From Prorocentrum cordatum (taxonomy: Eukaryota; Sar; Dinophyceae; Prorocentrales; Prorocentraceae): a stretch of 64,000 nt of DNA. A program made the position numbers and the translations under genes. The notes beneath the pieces are model-generated. The model made no database searches. It was not told the DNA's origin and saw only the letters and a list, made by a program, of their open reading frames with translations. This document shows positions 11,346 through 21,300 of the stretch, one piece after another; position 1 is the first letter of the stretch; each line of letters starts with the position of its first letter. The stretch covers positions 551,795 through 615,794 of the forward strand of contig CAUYUJ010001436.1 in the NCBI GenBank assembly GCA_963575745.1, in the 5' to 3' direction.

Positions 11346-12146
11346 AAGGCGCGAGAGGGCGCCCGGCGGGTCCTCGTTGCCGCCGGAGCCCGCGGCGTCC
11401 CCCGACTCCGACGGCGCGGCGGACGACCGCCGCGGCGCCGCCTCGGCGGTCGCCGCCGTCGGCGCTGGGCCGCCGTCGCCGCCGTCGCCGCCAGAGCCGT
11501 TCGGAGGACGGCCACCGCGGCGCAGTGCGCTGGGCAGGCCTCGGTGCTCTGGCGAGGGCCGCTGGCGCACAGGCGCCTCCAGTGGGGGGCTGGCTCGCTC
11601 GGCTGCGGGGCAGGGCACTCCGCGCGGGCAGTTTCAGCCAGGGCCCGCTCCCGCTGCTGGCGCGGCCCCCGCTGCTGGCGCGGCCCCCGCGGCTGGCGGT
11701 GCGCCGGGCGGCGCGCAGAGGGGGGTCGGGGGAGGGAGGAAGGCACCTCAGAAGGAGGCTGCTTCTTCGAAGGCGCCGGCCTTTACATATGATGGGGCCC
11801 GCGCCTTCTACGAGGCCAGGATGCTTCTGAGAAGCCTTCCCCCTCCCCCCGATCCCCCCCTTTGCACGTGGCCGAGACCCGGACGGGGACGCACGGATGA
11901 AAGCTATGACCGCGTGGAGGCGTGCGAGCTCAGAGGCTTCTTGTTTCGCCGTGCCCTCGCCGCGCACAACGGGGAGGCGGCCATCTCCGGTGGCGACGCT
12001 GCCTTCGACGCTGCGGTCTGTGGGATCTTGCCGGGTGCTCTCAGAAGGGGCCCCCTGGAGCCGTAAGGGGGCCCCGCCAGGGGCGCTCGAAAGAGGCCCG
12101 TGGGGGCCTCCCCGGAAGTCCAGGGGGCGCCCCGGGCCCGGGACCC
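11346..12146. other. GC-rich region, possible low-complexity exon
   Basis: Ala/Pro/Gly-rich frames are open on both strands, for example a GAAPAAGAAPAAGG repeat on the plus strand. No domain, start or credible splice pair decides between strands, so no gene is called. Confidence 0.3.
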
Positions 12147-12233
12147 TCCTCCTCCTCCTCCTCCTCCTCCTCCTCCTCCTCCTCCTCCTCCTCCTCCTCC
12201 TCCTCCTCCTCCTCCTCCTCCTCCTCCTCCTCT
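12147..12233. repeat. (TCC)n microsatellite
   Basis: About 29 perfect CTC repeats. Confidence 0.97.
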
Positions 12234-12902
12234 CTGGCAGCAGCCGGTCCTGGGGCCTGCGATCGGGCCCCGGGGAGGGGCCCTCAGGAGCGGATCCAGG
12301 GCGAGATGCTGGCCCCCCTGCGGGCGGGAGGGGGCCAGAGCCTCTGAGGCCGCGCAGATTTCAAGCGTCGCTTGTGGGCGGAGCGTTTGTTTCTGCGCCC
12401 TTCGAGGAGCTCCTCGGGAGGCGTCGGAGGTGCCAGCGGAGCGGATCGCGGCGGCCCTGCAGTGGCAGACGGCAGCAACAATAACGTTTTACAACAACTG
12501 TCATTGCACAGGCCTTGCAAGCGTGCTGCAGCGGACTTCTGCGTGGATTTCTGCGTGCATTTTGATTTGCGCCTGGTTCGGTGCTAGCTTGCCCGAAACG
12601 GCGAGCGAAAAACGGCGTGAATTTCGCGTATATCATTTTTGGTCTTTATTCCTAGCCAAGAAAAAGCCGCACGAAACTCACCTCGAAATCCGGAGCGAAA
12701 TTCTCCAGGACACTCCGGGCCCACCCGATCGTTTCCCGAGCGAACTCCGCTCTGCGATGTTGGCGCCATGACAACCGAGCAGCCAGGAAGAGCCAACGGG
12801 CAGCGCGCAGCAGAGGGGCGGCCGCAAGGCAAGCGGCAGCGAGCAGCAGCAAGCAGCGGCCACCAGGCGCAGCCGGGCGGGCAGGAGGAAGATGGGGAAG
12901 TG

Positions 12903-13063
12903 CTGGGATGACCGAGAGGGTGGATAGGGGGGTTAGAAGTGGACGCCGAGGTGGGTTATATCGGGCCCAACCTGGCTATGCAAGTGGGTTACAAGTGCCC
13001 CGAGTGGCCTGGCATCCACTTGTAGCCCCCCTGGCCACTTGGAACCCCCCACGGTCATCCCAG
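12903..13063. mobile_element. Family B TIR mini-element, copy 1
   Basis: Ends are CTGGGATGACC and GGTCATCCCAG. The interior has sub-terminal repeats such as CCCAACCTGGC and a CACTTG/CAAGTG pair. Related copies lie at 19609-19667 and 60389 onward, and a relative of the interior at 18568-18740. Non-coding. Confidence 0.75.
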
Positions 13064-13139
13064 TGGAGGGCCGGAGGCGAAGGCGGAGAGAGCAAAAGCA
13101 AGAGCGGGGCGGCAACGGTGGAGGAGGGGGGTGCCCGCC

Positions 13140-13482
13140 GGTCGGAAGAAGCTGGCAGAGCCACGCAGTCGGAAGGCGTCGCAAGCAGGTTGGGTTTCCG
13201 CCCGCCCCCTATTTACCAGCCTCGAACTTATCCCTATCCCTAAGATTGGCACGCCAAAAGGCGATGACAATCTTAGGGATTCGCCCTCCAAAAATAAGGG
13301 AATCCCTAAGATTGGCATCGTGATGAGGAGGTGCCCAGCATAGGGATAGGGATCTGTTCCAGGCTGGTAACCTATGAAGAGGAGGGCAGGGGGAAGACCA
13401 CTCGACTCTTGAAGTGGGAAGGCGGCTAAAGTAGATTGGGATCCGGGAATCCAGAGATGCCGACTTTCCACGACCAGCGTGC
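13140..13482. mobile_element. Family E mini-element, interrupted by element F
   Basis: 13140-13212 plus 13376-13482 align with 18207-18383; shared phrases include GGTCGGAAGA, CCGCCCCCTAT, ACCACTCGA/GCCACTCGA and GTAGATTGG. The copy is split by a 158-bp insertion at 13213-13370. The second copy is uninterrupted and serves as the empty-site comparison. Confidence 0.75.
13213..13370. mobile_element. Element F (158 bp) nested in element E, with 5-bp target duplication
   Basis: The insert has perfect 10-bp termini, TTACCAGCCT and AGGCTGGTAA, and internal inverted repeats ATCCCTATCCCTA / TAGGGATAGGGAT plus two copies of CCTAAGATTGGC. It is flanked by CCTAT on both sides (13208-13212 and 13371-13375), while the homologous site at about 18274 has CCTAT once. 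This is the hallmark of a TIR DNA-transposon insertion. There is no ORF, so it must be mobilised in trans. Confidence 0.85.
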
Positions 13483-14008
13483 AGGGGGGGAAGAGCAGGA
13501 GAAAGGATACGAAGAAGGGGCACGAGGAAGAGGAGACTGAGAGATGCCCCGGTCCCTGGGAGGGGCGCCACGAGCGACCGAGAAGAAACAGGTCGCCGGA
13601 TGGTGCGCACGACCTGCGCGCCGGCACCTTCGCACGAATGCTATGTTCTCTTGTGGTTGGCTTGGGCTGAAGGCTACTGGCATCGTGGGTTCAAGAGGCG
13701 GCTTCAGCTCTGGATGCCCATGGAGCCTGCAGACCTACGATGAGGAGCCTTTCAATACGGTCGGGCTCGATTGGACAGGACACGCGAGAGGACACAAGAC
13801 CCTTCCGAGGGCCACCTTGCCGCAGGAATGCGGGACGCATGGGTCGCGAGACGCAGGTCACGAGGGCACCCTTGACCTGGCAGGGTCGACCTGCTATAAT
13901 CTGGGCCGGCTGCAGCCCGGCGACACGCTGTGCCTTGCAGGCGGCCGGCGCCTCGCCCCGCTCCGTGTGGCGGGGAGCTGCGGAGGACCCGGGCTGGGCA
14001 GCGCGTAT

Positions 14009-14110
14009 CGGGCCAGGCGAAAGGGGGATAGCAAAGGGGGGGGGGTGAGAATCGGCTCACGTAGCTGATGTTCCCGGCGCTTCCCAGCGCCGGGAGGCGC
14101 CGGTACAGGG
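14009..14110. mobile_element. Family D mini-element, truncated copy
   Basis: Shares GGCGAAAGGGGGATAGCAAA, GAGAATCGGCTCACGTAGC and CCGGGAGGCGCCGG with copies at 21.55, 26.4 and 55.1 kb. The right half is missing. Confidence 0.65.
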
Positions 14111-14258
14111 CTGCTTTTGATGCATAGGATTTTGAAACATATAGGACTTGTAATGCATGAGTAGTTCAGGAATGAACTTATGCATGAACCCATCGTTGTT
14201 TTCAATGATTGAGTCCCTGCCTGCATTTTTGAGACAGGATCCGCACGCGGAGCATGTG

Positions 14259-14528
14259 TCAGAAACGGCACCGTAGCGCCTGGCGCCGAGGCACGGTGGG
14301 CCAGGAGCGGCAGAGCGACGCGCCGAGCCAGAGGACGCGACTGGAGCCCGGGGCGCGGGCGCGGGCGGTCCTCGGGGCGAAGGGGCCCGGCCGCGGCGGC
14401 GAGAGAGCCCTAAAAGGAGGCCCAGGACGGCGAGAGAGAGCGCAGGACCCAAAACTCGACCCCCGATGCCGGCGGCTTCTCCGGAAGCGCCACGGGCGTG
14501 TTGGCGTTCCCGGAGGAGAGGACGGCAC
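14259..14528 (-). CDS. Possible terminal exon of the EF-hand-like gene
   Basis: After an AG at 14530-14529 the frame starts in phase 0, as required by the preceding exon's end at 14849, and runs 89 codons to a TGA. The product is Arg/Pro/Ser-rich (VPSSPPGTPTRPWRFRR...) with no domain. It is accepted only because phase, strand and stop fit. A different end of the gene is possible. Confidence 0.3.
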   Translation of the reverse strand: MPSSPPGTPTRPWRFRRSRRHRGSSFGSCALSRRPGPPFRALSPPRPGPFAPRTARARAPGSSRVLWLGASLCRSWPTVPRRQALRCRF

Positions 14529-14671
14529 CTCAGAACGTGGGCGTCGGGGGGGCGGCATGGTGATCTCCGAAGGCATGCAGAGTCGCAGCGAGCAGGGCAG
14601 GAGAACGGGCTGTTGGGCCTCGCGCCCGATCCCGGACCCGCAAACGCAGCAGCCACAGGGCCCCAAGCGGA

Positions 14672-14835
14672 CAACCAATGTCGATCTTGACAGCGGGAAG
14701 GGAACGCCCTCAGCATCATCATTAACATTGAGGCCCTCCATCCTCCTATCTTCTCGGCGGATAACACATGCAGATCTTGACAATGGGAAGGGAACGCCCT
14801 CAGCATTGTTAATCACATTGAGACCCTCCTCCTCC
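14672..14835. repeat. Two tandem copies of an ~80-bp unit in an intron
   Basis: The phrases GGGAAGGGAACGCCCTCAGCA and AATGTTAA/GTTAATCAC...TGAGGCCCTCC/TGAGACCCTCC occur twice in tandem (about 14672-14752 and 14753-14835), just downstream of the last EF-hand exon. Confidence 0.7.
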
Positions 14836-14848
14836 ATCCTCGGGTCGC

Positions 14849-15025
14849 CTGGCCGCGGCTCAGCTGCTGCACCAGCACCAGAAGCTCCTGCACGGAGGTC
14901 ACCCTGACGGCGTGAGGCTTGGTCGCCATGTTGAACACGCTGGCCGCGTCGGCCGGCGAGAGGCCGACGTTGAAGAACGCACGCTTCACCTCATCGATGC
15001 CCAGCTCCTCGTCCGGATTCCTGAC
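14849..15025 (-). CDS. EF-hand-like gene, exon 13
   Basis: Acceptor TTTTCAG precedes VRNPDEELGIDEVKRAFF and continues NVGLSPADAASVFNMA...VQELLVLVQQLSRGQ. It is 59 codons with a phase-0 start and end, and the donor is CAG|GCGACC (GC type). It reads as a helix-loop-helix pair of EF-hand type. Confidence 0.65.
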
Positions 15026-15282
15026 CTGAAAAGATCTGGGATCGAGAACTGGTCCCTGGGAAGTCGTTGGGATCTCTAGGGCCCAATGGCCCCGGAAAAA
15101 AAAACGGCGCGGGAGGTATAGGTGCAACCGAATGTGCCTAAACAGCCCAGCGCGGCACGCCACTTTTGACAGCCCGCCTGTCCTCAGAAAGCATGCTTGT
15201 ACCTCTCACTAGTCTTTTGTTTGTTTTTTTGTTTGTTGTTTCTCTCTTCTTAGTTGTTATGGTTTCTATATATATATATATA

Positions 15283-15318
<36 letters not shown>

Positions 15319-18300
15319 GAAACTTACCCTGCAGACCTCCCCACGGGTGCGTGTTGGCAAGAAACCCAGAGGGAGTCCGGCCGTTGCGAAGCGAGGACTC
15401 CTGGAGGATCGTCAGAGGCTGGATGCACGTCCACAAACCTCGATGCCGGAACCTCGACCCTCCCTCCCCAGACATGCGACGCCCTGATTTTTCCAAGTAC
15501 GGCGCCGCCAGAACTCCCGACCCTCTCCCTGGGGCGGGCTCTTTCATCCCGAGTAGTTTTTGACGCTCCCGAGGCCCGGCGAGGGCCCCCCCGAGGCCGC
15601 AAGCTAGCAAGAACCTCCCGTCCGCTGCTTATTCTTATGATTATCCTTATTATCATTATTATCATCATTATCATTAGTATCATTATTATCATTATTGTTA
15701 TTCTTATCGTTGTTATTACTATTCTTACTAATTGCGACGCGAACATGTCTGCGTCTCACTCTCCCCCATCTGCCTCTCTCTGATTTCCCGGCCTGCAGCG
15801 CCGCGAGCAGCTTCCTGCCCCTCTCCTCCGCCAGCCTGCCGCGGAGGTGGGAGACCTCCCTCTTGTTGACCCTGCCCTCCACGGAGCTGCTGCGGCCCCG
15901 TGGCGTCGGGAGGGACTCGGAGAACATCCCGTCCTCGAATTACGCTGTTCACATCGTACTGATAAGGACCACATCTCAGAAATAAGATCGAGCACCCAGC
16001 AAATTATCGAAACAGTGTCGAGCCGAGTGTCGCCTCCCGGGGCCCGACACGCGAAAACCCTCCAGTTTCGGTACTTTCGTGGAGCTCGAACTTCTTTCTG
16101 GTGGTCAAGGCTAAAATAGGTTTGAACATGATAATCCTCGAACTGGTCCAGGCCAACTGACCCATCGCCCCGGGTGTCCATCAGCCGGAAGAGGCTCCTC
16201 GCGTCATCCTCGTGGATGCCGAAACCGTCCAGCCACCTTCTTGGGCAACTCAGGGGAGTCTCCCATACCATCTTGTTGGCTCTTGCGAGTCGTTGTTAAT
16301 CGACGCCAAATCGACGCTGAGTCGACGCTAACCGACGCCAAACCGACGCGCTCTCTTCGACTGCCAGACGCTAAGCGGCGCTAGTGCACTCCCACGGCGG
16401 AGTTGCGAGGATATAGACACAAGGCTCCCATGACTTGCTGCCGACAGCCACCTGCTCCACGCCTCGACGCTGACGGCGCCGTTCACGCCCAGGCTGCTCC
16501 GGAAGGCCAGGACCGGGTCCGTGCCGCCGGCGCCCCTGCGGCGCAGGAGGTGCCGCAGCTGCCTCAGCGTCTCCACTGGCCTCGCGCGCCGGGCGGCCTC
16601 GACCAGGTCCAGCAGTGAGCAGCTCCCCGTCTCCGCCTCGTCCACGGCCGCGAAGAGCTCCCTGCAGGCCTTGAGGCCGAGGTCCGCGCCCCTCTTGAGC
16701 GCGCCGGCGAACTCGGCGCACGTCATCTTCACGTGCGGCTCGACGCCGGTGGCCTCGAGCAGAGCGAGGGCCGACTGGGAGGACTGGAAGGCGGCGCTGC
16801 TGCCGAGCTTGCGCAGGCGCGCGAGGCCTCTCTGCCGCGTGGAGTCGATCACCTGTGCGGCATGGGGCGAGAGCAGGGAGCGGGTCCCGAAGGCCACGGG
16901 TCCTGGACCACATGCGTATATGCCTTCTCCCATGACCGGCTCTTCGTCCGGACGTCGCTGTTCGGCGGGGCCGGGGCCGGGGCCCGGGGAGGGCCCCATG
17001 GGGCCGGAGCGTGGCGGAGAGCCTCGGGACCCGCTGCCCTCAGGAGGGAGCCGCTTCCTGCATGGCGACGCCTGCGGCATCGGCACGGTGACGGCCTGGC
17101 CGGCTGCGGCGGCCAGCTGGGTGACCGCGAAGGCCACGCGCGCGTCGGCCTTCTCCGCGTGGGTCGGGGAGTCCAGCTCCAGGCCGCTGGGCTGGCCCTG
17201 CAGGCTCGAGCCCGGGCCCCCCCCCCTCGGGGAGCCGGGCCCCGGCGGGCGCTCGAGCGCGGCGCTGAGCTGGCTCAGGAAGGGCAGGCGCCCATCCTGT
17301 GTGGACCGGGCACCAAGCGACACCACCCGACCCACGGCCCCAGGGGGCTTCATACTAGCGCATGCCAGGGGATCTGGCGCGGGCTTGTGCGTGGTAGACG
17401 CTACGGCGCCCGATGGGCCGTAGCGCAACATGGAGGGCCGTGGGTGGGGTGGCGCCGTTTGTTCCCAGACATGCGACGTCCTGATTTTTTCAGGACGGCG
17501 TCCCTGGAAGTCCCGACCCTTTCCCCGGGACCGGCTTTTTGTCTTGAGTCGTTTTTGACGGTCCCGAGGCCTGGCGAGGGCCTCCCGAGGGCGAAAATAG
17601 CCAAAAACCTCCCGTCCTGATTTTTTTACGATGCGATCATGTCTGGGTCGGACGGGTCCTGAGGGAAACGGAACCTGGCCTCTGGGGCTTCCCCCTTGAC
17701 CACTTCATCCCGAATCGTTTTCTGACGGTCCCCAGGCCCGTGGAGGGCCCCGGGAGCCGAAAAGGGCGAATGGCCTCGGATCCCGTTTCCCTCCCCAGAC
17801 ATGCGACGTCCTGCTTTTTTCAGTGCGGCGTCCCGGAAGTCCCGACCCAGGGCCGGTTTTTCATCCTGAATCGTTTTTTGACGCTCCTGGGGGCCGGCGA
17901 GGGCCCCCAGAGGTCGAAAAACGCGAAAAGCTTGCCGTCCTGATCTTTTGTTATGCAACGCGATCGTGTCTGGGCCATGCAGGACCCAATTTCCCCCACG
18001 GCGAATCCTGCGCCCGCACCGCGGCGGCCAGCCGGTCGTGGGCCTTGCCTGGGGGGGGCGCCAGCCAGGCACACTGGCGCCAGGGGCGGGCACGTCCCGG
18101 GCCCAGGACCGGCGCATGTGCTGGGACGGCCGCGGGGGGGGGGGGGGCGTTGCGAGCGGGTGCGAAGCTGGCCCTATCTTCCTGGGCGGGAGAAGTACTG
18201 CCCATCGGTCGGAAGAGGTAGGCCGAATCACGGAGTAGGGAGGCGTTGACAGTAGCTTGGGCTCCGTCCGCCCCCTATATAAAAAGGAGGGGAAGGGTGA

Positions 18301-21300
18301 AAGCCACTCGATCATTGAAATAGGAAGGCAATTGAGGTAGATTGGAATCTGGGAATCCCAGCCGACCTACTTTCAACGACTGATGGCTATCCGTATCCGC
18401 GGCCTCGCGGGCCGGGCCTCTGGGCCTCGGCCCAGCAGATACGGGGCGTCTGCGTCGTGGATGCCCCGCGCGGAACGTATCCGTGCGACCGCGTGCCAAT
18501 GGGGTCGCACCCCGGAATGCAGACCACGAGGGCGCGGATACGGATGCTTATGTGCGCCGCTCGTGATAATTATCTGGCCCAGCCTGGCCTATGAGCGGGC
18601 TACGCATGCCCTCAGCGGCTTACGGGGGTTCGGGACCTGGGCGAAGTGGGCCCCACCGACTTGGCGGAGTCCCCCCCCCCTATACCCTATGAGCCACTCA
18701 AGGGCTTTTGTGCCCCACTTGGGAAACAGGTTGGGCCAGGAACCCTTCTCGTTGGGGAGGGGCTCGGTGTTCCTTGCTTGTTCTGCAGTGTACCCTCGGT
18801 TCTCCTGAGGTTTCCCATGGGAAGTCGAAGTTCAAGATTTGGGAGAAAGGGGCCTCGTTCCTTATTTAGGGTTCCTTAGGTCAACGCCCCGACTATAACC
18901 ACCTTGGCAGCCGCTTCTTGTCCCCCTCTCCCCTAGCAACCCTCGCGGGCACCCCGGTGCGCCCTCCTGGTCTGGCCAGGAGGGCACGCACGCCCAGCTC
19001 CTGGGCCAGGGATCGGCCAGGCCGTGACCCGTGTGGGTGTCGCACATCCTCCGATCTGAGTTTCCCCATCCGCGGCCCCAGACCTCCTCCTCCTCCTCCT
19101 CCTCCTGCTCCTCCTTCTCCTCCTGCTCCTCCTCCTCCTCCTCCTCCTCCTCCTCCTCGTCCTCCTCTCCTCCTCCTCCTCCTGCTCCTCCTGCTCCTCC
19201 TCCTCCTCCTCCTCCTCCTCCTCCTCCTCCTCCTCCTCGTCTCCTTCCCCAAGGGTAGTTGCGCATCCAGGATCCGTGTTTCGCGTCCCCGGGGCCCGAG
19301 AACGGGCCCCGGGGGTCGGAGTCGAGGGAGTGCGCGCGGAGCGGCAGAACCCACACCGCCGGAGATCTACAGGGCGTGTGCGGTTGGCGCCCTCCGGGCT
19401 GCCGACGCCCCCGAGGATGCGCAGGAGGACGTCCTCCAGCATGACGGTGGAGGTGTGGGCCTGCGGGTAGGTCACCCGGACGAGGCGCTCCGCGCCCCGC
19501 CTCGTGAGCGCGAGGTCGCGCAGCGCGTCCGCCAGCCGCGCGGGGTCCAGCGCCCTCTCCAAGTCCGCCACCGCGCCTGCAGCGGTCGGCGCGCGCTGGG
19601 CCCTCCTGCTGGGATGATTGTGGGAGTTTCGAGATGGACAGGGGAGAAACCCCCACGGTCATCCCAGTGCCTTCTGCGAGACAATGCTGAACGGGCGAAG
19701 AACGGTGTAGCATAAACTTTTCCCCTGTCGGGGGCGCCTGTCCAAGGGCGGCTGGAAAGTGTATACCCTGACGGGTGGCATCGTGAGGGTATAGGCTTTC
19801 CGGCCGCCCCCGACGGCGGAGCAGTTTGTATCTTTCATACCCTTCTTCGCCCGCTGAACTAATGAGTGCCCACCGACGCATCGAGCCAAAGATCCGTCGC
19901 GATTTGTTCATGGCCCGAAGGGGTCTGGCATGTTGGCCTGCCAAGCAGAAGCTGGCCCCCCAACGCACGAAGCCTGGGGAACGGGGGGGCCATGGCGTCT
20001 CCGCCCCCCCCCCCCCCGGCGCCCTCCGCCCCTCCGTCCCCCCCCCCGCTCGCCCGAGCGCGGTGGCGGCATCGCGCGGCAGCGCACTTGGATAGCTCTC
20101 GTCGATCTCCCGGAAGACCTCGACGGGGTCCCTGCTGATGGGCCTGCTTTCCACCACCACCATAAGCTGGAGGGGGGAAGGAGGAAGAGGACGAGGAGGA
20201 GGACGACGAAGAGGAGGACGAGGAGGAGGTGGACGAGGAGGAGGAGGAGGACGACGACGAGGAGGAGGAGGACGAGGAGGAGGAGGACAACGAAAAGGAG
20301 GAGGACCCACTCCCCCTCCAACTTATGATGGTGGTGGTGGAAAACAGGCCCACCACCTGCGGTTCCGGATGATCCTCTTGCGGACGAGCATGATCGTGTC
20401 GATGCCCTCCGCCAGACGCAGGGAGTTCGAGAACGCGTCGAGGGAGAAGCGCGCGTCTTCCGCCTCCGTCAGCTCGCCGTCGTACTCTGCAATCTGGTGG
20501 AAGAGCTGGCTCGCATCCTTCAGCGTGCCCCCGATGGAAATGCACAGGTGGGCGAACTGGCGGGTGTTCAATGCGCGGAGGCCGTCGGCATCGTGGGCGA
20601 GGAAGGCCGCCTGGTAGCTGCCGTACTTGCTCGTCAACCTCTTCCTCAAGTTTTCGAGTGAAGTGACCGGCTCGGTGCTCCTGGGGACACCACCAACCAG
20701 TGCTCCCCGGACCTCTCCTTGGGTGCGTTCTGGCCAGAGTTTCGAGGTGAAGCCAGCGGTGGCGACGAGGGCCTCCCAGGAGGCCCAGCAAGGGGAAACA
20801 AGGGAAGGGTAGCGGTATGGGCACCTTTTCCTCCTCTGAGCTCCGCAGCAGAGCCATGAAATCATGCCGGGTCAGCTCGCGAATGACGCTCAGGTGCACG
20901 CCGCGCAGGTGCAGCGCATACCGAACGACGGCGTCCGCGGCCTCGTGCCGAAAGCCGAGCTGCACGAGCGCCCTCGCCAGGCGCGGCTTCTGCAGCCGCT
21001 GGCGGTTGCCCCCGCCGTGGGTCAGGGCCTTTGAAGGGGCCCTGGGACACACAAATAAATACACACAACTAAAAAGATTCCCTATATTTTCCCATATGTC
21101 CTGGGTTTTTGTCTCCCCCCCACACATCCCATATTTTCGCACATTTTCCTGGGGATGGACGATTCGTTGTGTCTGTGTGTTTTTTCCCCTCCTGAGCCTT
21201 CCAGGCGTCCCCGTACGAGCCGTGCTCCAGCAGCAGGGCCTGCCGGACCTCCTGGACCAGCGCGCGGGCGCGGGCCGCCTCCAGGTGCTGCAGCCCGTGC

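Noticed and set aside
11065-12484. Glu-, Arg-, Pro- or Leu-rich ORFs around the GGA/TCC tracts (also at 19, 26, 34, 54 and 59 kb)
   Set aside because: Microsatellite translations running into open GC-rich frames; no independent support.
13544-14068. Plus-strand ORF with GRLQPGDTLCLAGGRRLAP
   Set aside because: No start context, splice sites or domain; overlaps the family D element and reads like chance open frame in GC-rich DNA.
18008-18048. A 41-bp exon (KAHDRLAAAVRAQ) between exons 8 and 9 of the EF-hand-like gene
   Set aside because: It looks protein-like and has AG/GA borders, but its phase does not fit, while exons 8 and 9 join in phase 0 without it.
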